Source of the DNA: Mesorhizobium sp. 131-2-1
GTDB taxonomy: Bacteria > Pseudomonadota > Alphaproteobacteria > Rhizobiales > Rhizobiaceae
Length of the DNA stretch: 64,000 nt
Direction of reading: 5' to 3'
Assembly: GCF_016756535.1 (NCBI RefSeq)
Contig: NZ_AP023247.1
Span: forward strand, 1,426,001 to 1,490,000
Each line of letters starts with the position of its first letter. Within the stretch, counting starts at the first letter, position 1. The notes beneath the pieces are model-generated. The model was given only the letters and a program-made list of their open reading frames with translations, did no database searches and was not told the origin of the DNA. A program made the position numbers and the translations under genes. Shown piece by piece: positions 26,445 to 34,711 of the stretch.

Positions 26445-27728
26445 TCAAAGGCCGAAACGATCCTTCAGCCGCCCCGAAAGGATCGCCGCCCTTACACCCA
26501 GCGGCCAGAAACGGTGGAACCGGATCCGCTTCATCTGCGATATAGGCATCGGGAACGGGGTGGTCTCATCGCCGCGAAGGCGCCTTGCCAGGACGCTGCC
26601 CATCGCCGAGGCCATGGCAACGCCGCGGCCGTTGTAACCGACGCAGATCAGGATGCCGTCCTGCGGCTCGTGCACATGCAGGAGGTGATCCTCGGTGATC
26701 GCGACACGCCCGTTCCAGCCATGTGTCCAGCGTGTCCCGGCAAGCGCCGGCCATAGCTGGGGCGCATAGTCGGTGAGGTAGGCCATGGCGGAGGCATCGC
26801 CGATCGGCCGCATCGGCCCCCGGCCGCCCATGAGAAGGCGGTTCTGCGCGTCGATGCGGTAGTACACCGTGATGTTGCCGGCCTCGTAGACAACAGGCCT
26901 TTCGGGAAGGATAGCCGCGGCAACCGGGGAGGGGAGCGGCTCGGTCGCGGCGATGGCGCTGAACACCGGAACCAGGGACTGCTCCAGGCCCGGCCAGAGA
27001 GTGTCGGTATAGCCGTTGGTCGCGATGAGAACCTTCTCGGCGCTGACGGAACCGTTGCCGGTCTCGAGAAGCCACCGTCCGTCCTCCCTGCGCAACGAGA
27101 CGACTTCGCTGTCGCCAAAGATCCGCGCACCGGCATTTTGCGCCGCGCCTGCCAGACCAAGGGTATATTTCAAGGGGTGGAGATCGCCACCGCGGGCGTC
27201 GAACATGCCCGATATGTATCTGTCGGTGCCGGTTCGCGCCGCCATCGCCTTTGCGTCGAGAATGCTGACCGGCATGCCGCGCCGCGCGCACTGCATGGCC
27301 GTGGTGCGCACCGCACCTGCCGGTTTCTGGCGGATGGCGGCGCGTATAGTGCCGTTCTGCCTGGCGTCGCAATCAATCGACAGGCGCTTGATGAGATCGA
27401 AGGTGAAGTCGGGCGCGGCGTAGGAGAAGTCGACCATGCGCGTCCCGAGATCCGGACCGAACAGCGCCTCTATGGCGTCGGGATCGTATTTGAGGCCGGG
27501 GTTGACCTGGCCGCCGTTGCGGCCCGAAGCACCCCAGCCCGGCTGACGGGCCTCGAGCAGGGCGACATCCTCGCCGGCCTCCGCCAGATGCAGGGCGGTC
27601 GAGAGGCCAGTGAAGCCGCCGCCGACAATGGCGATCCTTGCCCGCCGGGCGCCGGCGAGCGCCGGGTAGTCGCCGCCGTCGCCGGCGGTCTCGCGGTAAA
27701 GGCTTCTGGGCGGTTCGCTTTCGAGCAT
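26445..27728 (-). CDS. FAD-dependent amine oxidoreductase, gamma-glutamylputrescine oxidase-like
   Basis: A 427-aa DAO-family flavoenzyme. The FAD-binding Rossmann motif is IAIVGGGFTGLSTALHLAEAG, followed by GWGASGRNGGQVNPG. It ends with WTHGWNGRVAITEDHLLHVHEP and GYNGRGVAMASAMGSVLA. These blocks are typical of PuuB-like oxidases of putrescine catabolism, though related sarcosine or other amine oxidases cannot be excluded. The nearby remnant of a polyamine permease supports an amine substrate. Confidence 0.85.
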   Translation of the reverse strand: MLESEPPRSLYRETAGDGGDYPALAGARRARIAIVGGGFTGLSTALHLAEAGEDVALLEARQPGWGASGRNGGQVNPGLKYDPDAIEALFGPDLGTRMVDFSYAAPDFTFDLIKRLSIDCDARQNGTIRAAIRQKPAGAVRTTAMQCARRGMPVSILDAKAMAARTGTDRYISGMFDARGGDLHPLKYTLGLAGAAQNAGARIFGDSEVVSLRREDGRWLLETGNGSVSAEKVLIATNGYTDTLWPGLEQSLVPVFSAIAATEPLPSPVAAAILPERPVVYEAGNITVYYRIDAQNRLLMGGRGPMRPIGDASAMAYLTDYAPQLWPALAGTRWTHGWNGRVAITEDHLLHVHEPQDGILICVGYNGRGVAMASAMGSVLARRLRGDETTPFPMPISQMKRIRFHRFWPLGVRAAILSGRLKDRFGL

Positions 27729-27740
27729 GGGGCGAGGTTC

Positions 27741-27899
27741 TTATGAAGCAGGCGAAGAAGCGGCCTGCAAAGAAGCGGGTTTGATGAGGAGGGTGCCTGC
27801 CGAATGCAGCTTCCGCAGAAAATCCAAGAGCCCGGCCCTGAGGCCCTCCGACAACGCTCCCAAGGGCGGCAGCGAGCCGCCGGGATCAAGCCCGATCAT
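27741..27899 (-). CDS. Possible small ORF or C-terminal gene fragment next to the island junction
   Basis: A 52-residue frame begins MIGLDPGGSLPPLGALSEGL and stops 12 bases before the oxidoreductase start. The same frame is open further upstream to the island edge (QQLGETAAVFASIGAKLTVG). It could be the tail of a gene that once extended toward the tRNA. No family is recognised and expression is uncertain. Confidence 0.25.
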   Translation of the reverse strand: MIGLDPGGSLPPLGALSEGLRAGLLDFLRKLHSAGTLLIKPASLQAASSPAS

Positions 27900-27971
27900 A
27901 GCGTTCCCCACAGTCAGCTTCGCTCCGATCGACGCAAATACCGCCGCTGTCTCGCCAAGTTGTTGAAAACT

Positions 27972-27989
27972 ATGGTGATCCCGACAGGA
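27972..27989. repeat. Left attachment site (attL), 18-bp direct repeat
   Basis: ATGGTGATCCCGACAGGA matches 44195-44212 exactly. It contains a copy of the last 17 bases of the tRNA gene, including the CCA end, with no tRNA beyond it, as expected for the tRNA-distal junction of an island inserted at a tRNA 3' end. Confidence 0.9.
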
Positions 27990-28338
27990 GCGCAGCTTTT
28001 GAGGGATTTCAACGGCTTGCGCTGTCTAACCTGTTCAAAACGGGCAGTTGTCTGAAAAAGGCTTTTTCCAGCTTTGTCTAACGCCACATAGCCCCCTTTG
28101 TCCCCCCACCTGTCCCAAGCACGGATGGACTGGTTGCCGGACAGCCACGCTGTGTGCTCCGTTGATCGGCTTAAACCCGGTCAAAACAAGGTGTTCTTCG
28201 CCGAGTACTCGGTGCGCATTTCAGTGTCCTGTCACGTTAGCCTTGCCATATCGAATTTGTCGAAGGAATGAAGCAAATCGAATGACGCAGTGCAGCAGCG
28301 AGATACCATCCTCTCAGGTTAAAAATGAGAGGATTTCC
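27990..28338. other. Left end of island, non-coding
   Basis: About 350 bases without a convincing gene. They hold two TGTCTAAC octamers (28023-28030 and 28075-28082) and a related GTTGTCTG. The ribosome site GAGAGG of the first island gene lies at the end. The region probably carries integrase arm-binding sites and a promoter. Confidence 0.5.
28023..28082. promoter_or_regulatory. Candidate integrase arm-type sites, left end
   Basis: TGTCTAAC occurs at 28023-28030 (extended TGTCTAACCT) and again at 28075-28082. The same octamer occurs directly and inverted at 44124-44131 and 44143-44150 near the other end. Repeats at both ends but outside the 18-bp core are what arm-type sites for a tyrosine integrase look like. 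Confidence 0.45.
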
Positions 28339-29411
28339 ATGGACTTGCTCGATCCTAAGCCACCCATCAAGCGACCTGACACATCGCGCCACCTATCCGA
28401 CCCATGGCTGGCGACATCCACTCTCCAGAAGGCCATCCGGCGGGGTATCAGACGATCGCCCTCGAAGCTACGAGCTTCCTGTTTTCCGGTCACACTGATC
28501 GGTTCTGGCGTCGCCTCGTCGTAATCGCGCTGGAGGACATCGGCATCGGCGACCTCGATCTCGTAAGGGAGGTGCTGTTCGCATCGACCCGGAAAGGCTG
28601 GCGTGCCGAGAATGGCGGCGATTGGGCGGTAGCATCCCATCTCGTGGAATGCCTATGTTTCGCCCCGAAATCGAGGGACGCATGCGAACTGCTGGTTGCC
28701 GCTGACCTGCATCCTCGATGGAAGGAGCACCGGACGGCAATACTCGATCTGACGCACCACCAGCTTTGCGACATCGTGGCGAACTCTGACCGGCATATCG
28801 TCGAACGGACGTTGGCGGCATGGCTGATTGCAGGCACCCGGCGCTTTCCAGCGTTCGCCTTGCCGGAGGTCGCAGGATCGTTCCCGGCATTACTCGACGT
28901 GTACCGGCATATTGGCGTTGCGGAGAATGTGCTGGAGGTCGCCCGGCTCGGCAGCACACGCACCGACGAGGGGCACCCGCTGACATTACCGTTGATCTGG
29001 TTAGCCGCAGGTAGCGGGCCGGTAATAGTCCAACCGGGTCAACTGTCAGAGCCCGTCCTGATCCGCGGCTGGCCCGACTATGCCTTCGACATGCACGCGC
29101 GCCTTGGTCGGCGGGCGCTCGCCCTGTTTGGCGATCGATGTACAGCCCTGCGCCAGATGATGCAGCGACACTTGCCAGTGAGTGCCCAGGCCGATCTTAT
29201 TGGACATCTCGTATTTCGGGTTGAAGGGCATGTCGTTGATCGACGGCTGAGCTACCCCGGCGCGGGGTCGATCCTAGAGGGTGCTAAAACCGCCCATCTC
29301 ACTTTCAACGGTTATCCCGAAAACCTCGTCACAGACCTGCTGGCGGTTCTTTACGACCATATGGACCTACTCCTTCAATGTCGGATCGAAGCAGCACGAG
29401 GCCGGGCATGA
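28339..29411 (+). pseudogene. RarA/MgsA C-terminal-domain-like protein, frameshifted
   Basis: From ATG 28339 (GAGAGG upstream) the frame reads MDLLDPKPPIKRPDTSRHLS and reaches LQKAIRRG. The protein then continues in the -1 frame as YQTIALEATSFLFSGHTDRF and FWRRLVVIALEDIGIGD, CLCFAPKSRDA, to the TGA at 29411. The switch falls at a run of four G (28442-28445). Adding one G restores a 357-aa protein. The LEDIGIGD and FAPKS blocks resemble the C-terminal region of RarA/MgsA ATPases, but the AAA+ domain is absent. It is a true frameshift, a sequence error or a programmed slip. The stop overlaps the recombinase start (ATGA). Confidence 0.6.
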
Positions 29412-30373
29412 TGGAGATTGTCGGCCAGCGAGGATCAACACGTTTTCGCGCCAGTGCAATTAATTGCACTGGCGACATCCCCGTTGGTGAGCGTGTCACT
29501 GCGTTCATCAGTCAGTCAATGTCCGAGAATACTCGGCGCGGGTATGCACTCGATCTTGCTCATTTCCAGAATTGGGGGGCGTCGATACCGGTGTCGCCCG
29601 AAGTCGTCGCTGAGTATCTCGCGGACGGCGCCGAGACCTACGCGGTGGCAACGCTGGAACGTAGGCTTGCGGCGATCTCAAAAATCCATCGTGCGCTTGG
29701 CAAGGTCGATCCCACGAAGGCTGCAATCGTCACGGCGACCTTGCAGGGCATTCGCCGCAGCCTCGGCGCTGGTCAACGGCAGGCTCGGGCGCTTCTTCGC
29801 GACGACCTGTTCGCCGTCCTCGACCGGCTTGGGGATCGACCCAAAGATATACGCGACCGGGCGATGCTTTTGCTGGGTTTCGCACTTGCCGCCAGGCGGT
29901 CGGAATTGGTGGCACTGGACGTCGAGCATGTCGAGTTCACCCCCAAGGGTGCTTTAGTCACAATCCACCGCAGCAAAACAGATCAGGAGGCGCGGGGCCG
30001 GAAGGTCGCCATGCCATTCGGACGCACCCGCCACTGTCCGATAGCGGCGCTGAAGGACTGGCTGGTGTTCGCCGGGATCGACGCTGGGCCTGTCTTCCGT
30101 GCCACGAACAAGCACGGGAACATTCTCGATAGGCGCATCTCCGGTGAGGCAGTCCGTCAGACTTTAAAGGCTCGGCTTGTCTCTGCGGGATACGACCCAG
30201 GTCCGTTTTCGGCCCACTCACTGCGAAGCGGACTTGTGACCTCGGCGGCGATGGCGGGGGCGACATCTTACAAGATACGGCAGGTAACTGGGCACAGGAC
30301 CGAGGCTGGACTTTCCCCGTATCTTCGCACCGTCGATCTGTTCGACGACGCTGCTGTTGCGCGCGTGCTATAG
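29408..30373 (+). CDS. Tyrosine recombinase (XerC/D-like), island left end
   Basis: A 321-aa site-specific recombinase. A SAM-like DNA-binding domain spans about residues 25-115. The catalytic set is complete: R164 in ARRSEL, K190, H270/R273 in HSLRSG, H296 in TGHRT, and Tyr305 in SPYLRTV. It overlaps the preceding frameshifted gene by four bases. It lies at the tRNA-distal end, away from the element's likely integrase at 43097-44143. It may act on another site or be a relic of an older insertion. Codons 14-23 contain a perfect 26-bp palindrome. Confidence 0.88.
   Translation: MMEIVGQRGSTRFRASAINCTGDIPVGERVTAFISQSMSENTRRGYALDLAHFQNWGASIPVSPEVVAEYLADGAETYAVATLERRLAAISKIHRALGKVDPTKAAIVTATLQGIRRSLGAGQRQARALLRDDLFAVLDRLGDRPKDIRDRAMLLLGFALAARRSELVALDVEHVEFTPKGALVTIHRSKTDQEARGRKVAMPFGRTRHCPIAALKDWLVFAGIDAGPVFRATNKHGNILDRRISGEAVRQTLKARLVSAGYDPGPFSAHSLRSGLVTSAAMAGATSYKIRQVTGHRTEAGLSPYLRTVDLFDDAAVARVL
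29449..29474. repeat. Perfect 26-bp palindrome inside the recombinase gene
   Basis: The left half is CGCCAGTGCAATT and the right half is its exact reverse complement, with no spacer. The central 16 bases, GTGCAATTAATTGCAC (29454-29469), recur exactly at 42755-42770 inside another island gene. A palindrome of this size within coding sequence, shared by two mobility-type genes, suggests a protein-binding or recombination site. Confidence 0.8.
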
Positions 30374-30409
30374 TAATTGGGGCAGGCTGCAGTAATTGGG
30401 GCAGGCTGC
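30372..30409. repeat. 19-bp tandem duplication
   Basis: AGTAATTGGGGCAGGCTGC occurs twice back to back, at 30372-30390 and 30391-30409. It begins within the recombinase stop codon and ends about 20 bases before the TTG proposed as the start of the next gene, so it forms most of the short leader of that gene. Confidence 0.9.
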
Positions 30410-30428
30410 GCATTGGGGGGCGAGATCA

Positions 30429-31784
30429 TTGGAACTGCTGCTGAATGGCATCAACGGAACATATCTTCGCAGTGTACTTCTGAACGCGGAAAAGAAGACG
30501 CATCGTGTCGATGCCGCTGTGGCATATGCTACGGAAAATGAACTTCTCTTCGATTGGTGCTGGGATCAGAAGCTACCGCTGCGTTTTTGGGGTCGCTTTG
30601 ATGAGAGTGTGCCGGTGGCTATCCCGGTCCTCAAAAAGTTCTTAGAGAAGCGTTCTGGTCGTTACGTCTGCAAGCTGGTTAGAGCCTTCCATCCCAAGGT
30701 GATTTGGTGGCGAGGTCATGGAGCCTATATCGGTTCGGCCAATCTGACGCAGAGCGCTTGGTGGAATAACGTTGAGGCTGGTGTCTTTCTCAGCGAGGCC
30801 GAACTGGTAAATGGCGGTCACGATCTTGAATTGGATCATATGTTCCGGGAGCTGGAGGCTCACGCTGCACCGTTAACACAGGAGCTATTTGATCTGCTTG
30901 CTGCACGGAACGCCGAGCTCACACGCCGAAAGGCCGCGTCGAAGGATGCCGATAGGGAATTTCTCCAGACGGAGCTCGTTCCACACTGGGAGGGGTTAGC
31001 TCGCATCAGCGCCAAGTCTGCCGGGGACAAACGGCGGCAGGCGTTCCTCGACGAGTGGAACAGCACTTTGCAAATTATTCGGGACATCGCAGCGAAGATA
31101 TCAACAGACGGAAACCGTCCAAGTTGGATCGGCACGACTGCGCCACTTGGCGCGCAGGCGGACCAATTCCTGCACGCACATTATTATCAGAACACCTTCG
31201 ATGGCAGACGTGCCGATTTCGAAACACACTTTGATCGCAATCGTCACGACCCCGATGCAGCCTTGGATCGTGTTGTCGAATGGTGGCGAAAATGGCCATC
31301 AACTTCCGATGAGAATACGATGCTGAATAAGGTCGCCCCCTATTTGCGACGAGCATTCTCCGCAGAACAGCTGCCGAAACTCTCTGAGGACCAGTTCGCC
31401 AAAGTGCTGCCTCGCGTCCATGCCGTGCGCGAATACGCGAGGCGCGCCCCCAATCGGTTCTTGGGGCTACCTGGTGGTAGGAAGTACAACATTGGCGAAA
31501 AGGTCGATGCACTGGCCCGACATGTCTATCGAGCGCCGGACCGGGGCGGTGTACCCGTGTTGGAAACGCTCCAACATGTGCTCTACGGAGGAAGCCCCGA
31601 CGAAGTGCCACAGCGTCTGTGGGAAGCCATTTCCGACAAGAAGCGAAAAGTTGATCTCCTAGGCGTTAGCGCGATGGGGGAGATAGTCGGTTGGGCAATG
31701 CCAAACCGATTTCCGCCACGAAACGGTCGCACGAGCAAGGCGCTACGGTCTCTCGGCTACGATGTTATGGTGCACGTAGAATAG
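30429..31784 (+). CDS. Phospholipase D-like nuclease family protein
   Basis: A protein of about 451 aa. The N-terminal third has a PLD-type domain with one HKD-like motif (FHPKVIWWRGHGAYIGSANL: His88, Lys90, Gly102-Ser103-Asn105) and a nearby Glu117. Single-motif PLD nucleases act as dimers on DNA, as in restriction enzymes and defence effectors. The remaining 300 residues match nothing recognised. TTG 30429 follows a G-rich Shine-Dalgarno (30414-30421). The frame is also open from TTG 30396. It could be a stand-alone anti-phage nuclease or work with its neighbours. Confidence 0.7.
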   Translation: MELLLNGINGTYLRSVLLNAEKKTHRVDAAVAYATENELLFDWCWDQKLPLRFWGRFDESVPVAIPVLKKFLEKRSGRYVCKLVRAFHPKVIWWRGHGAYIGSANLTQSAWWNNVEAGVFLSEAELVNGGHDLELDHMFRELEAHAAPLTQELFDLLAARNAELTRRKAASKDADREFLQTELVPHWEGLARISAKSAGDKRRQAFLDEWNSTLQIIRDIAAKISTDGNRPSWIGTTAPLGAQADQFLHAHYYQNTFDGRRADFETHFDRNRHDPDAALDRVVEWWRKWPSTSDENTMLNKVAPYLRRAFSAEQLPKLSEDQFAKVLPRVHAVREYARRAPNRFLGLPGGRKYNIGEKVDALARHVYRAPDRGGVPVLETLQHVLYGGSPDEVPQRLWEAISDKKRKVDLLGVSAMGEIVGWAMPNRFPPRNGRTSKALRSLGYDVMVHVE

Positions 31785-31946
31785 CTGCGTCAGGCGGATG
31801 AAGTAGCGCCCCAGAGCGGCAGATGCACTTGTCTCGACAGTTGCCGGTTCGTCCTCAACTTGTACAATTATCCTTATCCGCTATCATTTTTGGGTGTGCA
31901 GTGCCTTCCACTCGCCATCTTTGCCCAAGAGCGCTTTGCCCCCCGG

Positions 31947-32174
31947 TCATAGAAATCTGACGACCGAACTCCCACCGCGCATACATTGCGTGCGCTCGCA
32001 CAGGGCAGCGTCGATGATGTTGGTGATCCAGCGGTCGCTCGCTGACAACCCGGCCAATCGGGTGGTCACCAGCACCTGCGCAATATCAGGCTCGTTAGCG
32101 ATGAGTTGCACAAGAGGATGCGAAAGCAACAAGTTTTGCCGGGATGCCCGACCAAGGCGATAATTGATCCGCAC
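31947..32174 (-). CDS. Small hypothetical protein coupled to the DUF2726 gene
   Basis: A 75-aa frame starting at GTG 32174, whose first base is the last base of the upstream gene's TAG stop (TAGTG), a typical re-initiation arrangement. The sequence starts MRINYRLGRASRQNLLLSHP and is mostly helical by composition. No family is recognised. A shorter-biased frame overlaps it on the other strand, so this is tentative. Confidence 0.35.
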   Translation of the reverse strand: MRINYRLGRASRQNLLLSHPLVQLIANEPDIAQVLVTTRLAGLSASDRWITNIIDAALCERTQCMRGGSSVVRFL

Positions 32175-32815
32175 TACGCCGCTGGCTTATCCACGAGTTT
32201 CTCGACCAATCTTCTGAGTTCCGACGGCGTAGTATGGCCGCCGACAATCTCGTGGTAGCTGATACCCGCCCGCCGCAGGGCCTCCTTTTTTACTGCGTCA
32301 CGTGCTGCTGCTGTGCCTTGATGATGCGCATGGCCTTGGTATTCGAGTGCATGTCGAGGTAGACAGTGCTCGTCCACAAGAAGAAGGTCCACCCGTTTCG
32401 AGTTGATGCAGCTGTAGGCGTCGGCGTTGGCGCTACGCAGAATTTCGCCCAGTGACACTTGGGCCATCACCTGCCATCCCGGATTGCAGCCGATCACCAT
32501 GCGATCGAGTTCCTTGAAGACGCGCACTTCGCTCTTGTTGAGGAGCGGTTGAACTGTGAAGTTCGCACCCATGACAATCCGCAACTGGTCAGCAGGATCA
32601 GTTGGTTTCGGTGGCGCGGTAACAGGCTTCGGGGCGACCCACAGGCCGCTAAGGATGTCGCCCCCACTGCGCTCTCTCGCCCAGCGCGCGCGGTTCCTCT
32701 CCCTCCATGCCAGCCTCCGCCTTCTCGATAGGAAACGCTCCAAGCCCATACCAGCGAGGACGCCAGCTAGAAGAACGGCTGCGAGTTGTAGCGGCTCAAC
32801 AAATTCCGGTGGCAT
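32174..32815 (-). CDS. Membrane-anchored DUF2726 domain protein (nuclease-like fold)
   Basis: A 213-aa protein. One transmembrane helix spans about residues 10-26, followed by a very basic linker (FLSRRRRLAWRERNRARW). The DUF2726 domain covers about residues 90-205: PLLNKSEVRVFKELDRMV, VMAQVSLGEIL, RVDLLLVDEHCLP, HALEYQGHAHHQ, KKEALRRAGISYHEI. The family is related to restriction-endonuclease-like folds, with D/E and Q residues where a metal site would sit. Cellular role is unknown. It is divergent from the gene at 33093. Confidence 0.75.
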   Translation of the reverse strand: MPPEFVEPLQLAAVLLAGVLAGMGLERFLSRRRRLAWRERNRARWARERSGGDILSGLWVAPKPVTAPPKPTDPADQLRIVMGANFTVQPLLNKSEVRVFKELDRMVIGCNPGWQVMAQVSLGEILRSANADAYSCINSKRVDLLLVDEHCLPRHALEYQGHAHHQGTAAARDAVKKEALRRAGISYHEIVGGHTTPSELRRLVEKLVDKPAA

Positions 32816-32968
32816 GCAAAGTAGCTACCTCCGCGATGCAGGTGGTCCTTGGTAATTCGACATTTGCTCATATCAGCAAAGCGTCAAACGATCTGCAATA
32901 TCCCTGATTGCCCTGCATCCGGTTCACTGAGCGTTAGGCCCGTGGCTACGAGCAGTAGGCAAGTCTCG

Positions 32969-32998
32969 AATGCGGGTAGGCTAAAATGCGGGTAGGCT
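32969..32998. repeat. Short tandem repeat in intergenic DNA
   Basis: AATGCGGGTAGGCT occurs at 32969-32982 and again at 32985-32998, a 16-base period, between the DUF2726 gene and the coiled-coil membrane protein gene. It could be a regulator site or slippage product. Confidence 0.6.
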
Positions 32999-33092
32999 CG
33001 GGGATCCGGGCGGGTTGCCATCGATTTAGGAATTGCTAAATTTGCTGAGGTCGAAAAGAAATTGCATTGACCCTGAATAAAAGGAGGGAACG

Positions 33093-33584
33093 TTGAGCAG
33101 ACGGTCGGAGATTGTCCTCGTGTGGGCAGCGGTAACGACCGTAATCCTGCTTGGAACGATGGTTTACCTGTTTGCGACAATGAATGAACGTGAAGAGGCA
33201 TGGAAGCGAAAACAAGTCACCGAGTATATTGAACAGCAACGTGCCGAAGCAGAGGCGAAGGAGGCGGCTGCGTTGGCCCAGGAGAACGCTCGGATAAGAT
33301 ACGACGCAGCTTATGCTGTACAGCGATGCACCTTGTTCAGAGCAGGAAAGATCATTGTCGGGGCCACCGAACCATCGGCTTGCGAGGAATTTCGCAACAC
33401 CCCCGACGGTCGGAAAGCCTTACTCGACAAACTCGACCGAGAAACCCAGGACCTAGAGCGGTCTATGGCCGAGCAGGCCAAGAGAAAAGCTCTGGAAGAT
33501 CGGATCCTCAGTGGAGAATGCACGAGAGAGGAATGGAAGGAATTTTGGGGAGTTGAGCCGCCTCCCAATTGGAAATGCGGTTGA
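33093..33584 (+). CDS. Single-pass membrane protein with coiled coil
   Basis: A 163-aa protein. One transmembrane helix covers about residues 8-29, then a charged, heptad-like region rich in Glu, Lys, Gln and Ala (about 32-70). A small C-terminal part contains three Cys. It starts at TTG 33093 behind a strong AAGGAGGG ribosome site. It lies 13 bases before a PD-(D/E)XK nuclease gene and is probably in the same operon. No family is recognised. A membrane-attached partner or sensor of the nuclease is possible. Confidence 0.6.
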   Translation: MSRRSEIVLVWAAVTTVILLGTMVYLFATMNEREEAWKRKQVTEYIEQQRAEAEAKEAAALAQENARIRYDAAYAVQRCTLFRAGKIIVGATEPSACEEFRNTPDGRKALLDKLDRETQDLERSMAEQAKRKALEDRILSGECTREEWKEFWGVEPPPNWKCG

Positions 33585-33597
33585 TCCGGGAGCTTAA

Positions 33598-34548
33598 ATG
33601 ACCGTTGGGCTGCTGACAGAGGTGATCAGGAAGGCTGCGCAGGAGGTCGAGATAGATCATCTGCTTGCTGAGGAATTCTATTGCGATCCCGCTTTCGGGC
33701 AGCGGTTTTTGGCGGCGTGCGGGCTGACCTGCAACGGGTTCGAGGTACTTGCTGTCAAGCCGGAGTTTAGTTTGGCCGGAGAAGGTTTCGGCGACCTTCT
33801 CGTCGAAGGTTCCGTTTCCAGCGCGCGTGTCGGTCTTTTAATTGAGGACAAGATCACGGCAGGCCCAGCTGTGAGGCAGGCCCTTCGTTATAGGGCTTTT
33901 GCAGAGCAGATGCGCTCCAATCGGTGGGACATAGTCTGGACGATCCTCGCCGCCCCTGACGCCTACCGTGGCGAACGCGAGCTATACGATGCAACTGTCA
34001 GCTTAGAGAAGGTCGCGGAACTGATGACCGGCTCCGACCTGGCGCGACTGACCTACCGGCGGGGCATTATCCACCGCGCTCTACAAAAATCAAAAGCTAC
34101 CGGCGTTCAGGTGCCAGATGCTCGGCTGCACCAACTCAAAAAGGAGTATCTCGAACACATTGTTGAACAATGCCTAGCTCGCAATCTGCCATTCGTATTT
34201 CCAAAGCTGCGTGACAGCTACTTCGATGGCGACAGTTGGATAGCGCCCATTGCGGATGCGCGATTGCCAGCGCACGTAAAGCTGCGGCACAGGCTCTGGA
34301 TCTCGGTCGCTAAATCCGTTGGCCAAATTGATCTCATTTCATCGCCAGCGACAGAACTGGATAGGAAATGGTTCGCGGATGCTCGCCCCGACGGTGCGCT
34401 TTTCTCGCGCTACTCGGAACACAAAGGGGTTCAGATATCTGTTTCGCTACCTGAAATGCGGCAGGCTTCCGGCTTTAGCAAGGAAATAGCGGCGGAAGCC
34501 ATTTTGTTGATGGACGCGCTGACCAAATGGTATCTTCAACTCAGATAA
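33598..34548 (+). CDS. PD-(D/E)XK-superfamily nuclease
   Basis: A 316-aa protein. The nuclease core is visible as Asp66 in GFGDLLVEG and Glu83-Asp84-Lys85 in GLLIEDKITAGPA, followed by RQALRYRAFAE with the Q and R residues often seen after the catalytic Lys. The C-terminal half is unassigned. It lies 163 bases upstream of a D12-class DNA methyltransferase in the same direction, suggesting a restriction-modification pair. It could equally be a nuclease effector of a larger system. Confidence 0.7.
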   Translation: MTVGLLTEVIRKAAQEVEIDHLLAEEFYCDPAFGQRFLAACGLTCNGFEVLAVKPEFSLAGEGFGDLLVEGSVSSARVGLLIEDKITAGPAVRQALRYRAFAEQMRSNRWDIVWTILAAPDAYRGERELYDATVSLEKVAELMTGSDLARLTYRRGIIHRALQKSKATGVQVPDARLHQLKKEYLEHIVEQCLARNLPFVFPKLRDSYFDGDSWIAPIADARLPAHVKLRHRLWISVAKSVGQIDLISSPATELDRKWFADARPDGALFSRYSEHKGVQISVSLPEMRQASGFSKEIAAEAILLMDALTKWYLQLR

Positions 34549-34711
34549 GAAGGTAGCGCTGAAGCACCTGCGTAGGCCCCATCCTGGCCCCGGCTTCCGG
34601 TGTGGACAATCGGTCAGATATCGGGCCATTCCTGTGAAATCGTGATATCCCGGTCCAAAGGGTGATTTGCTTCGCGGCAATCAGCCACATGCGTTTTAGA
34701 TCGGCGGCCCC

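Noticed and set aside
31894..32163. An 89-aa plus-strand frame between the PLD and DUF2726 genes
   Set aside because: It overlaps a minus-strand frame that is coupled to the DUF2726 gene by TAGTG. Its composition is Ser/Cys-rich with no motif or ribosome site.
34601..34660. Two GATATC-containing stretches upstream of the methyltransferase, considered as a control element
   Set aside because: Their flanks do not form a consistent inverted or direct repeat and no adjacent controller gene is seen.
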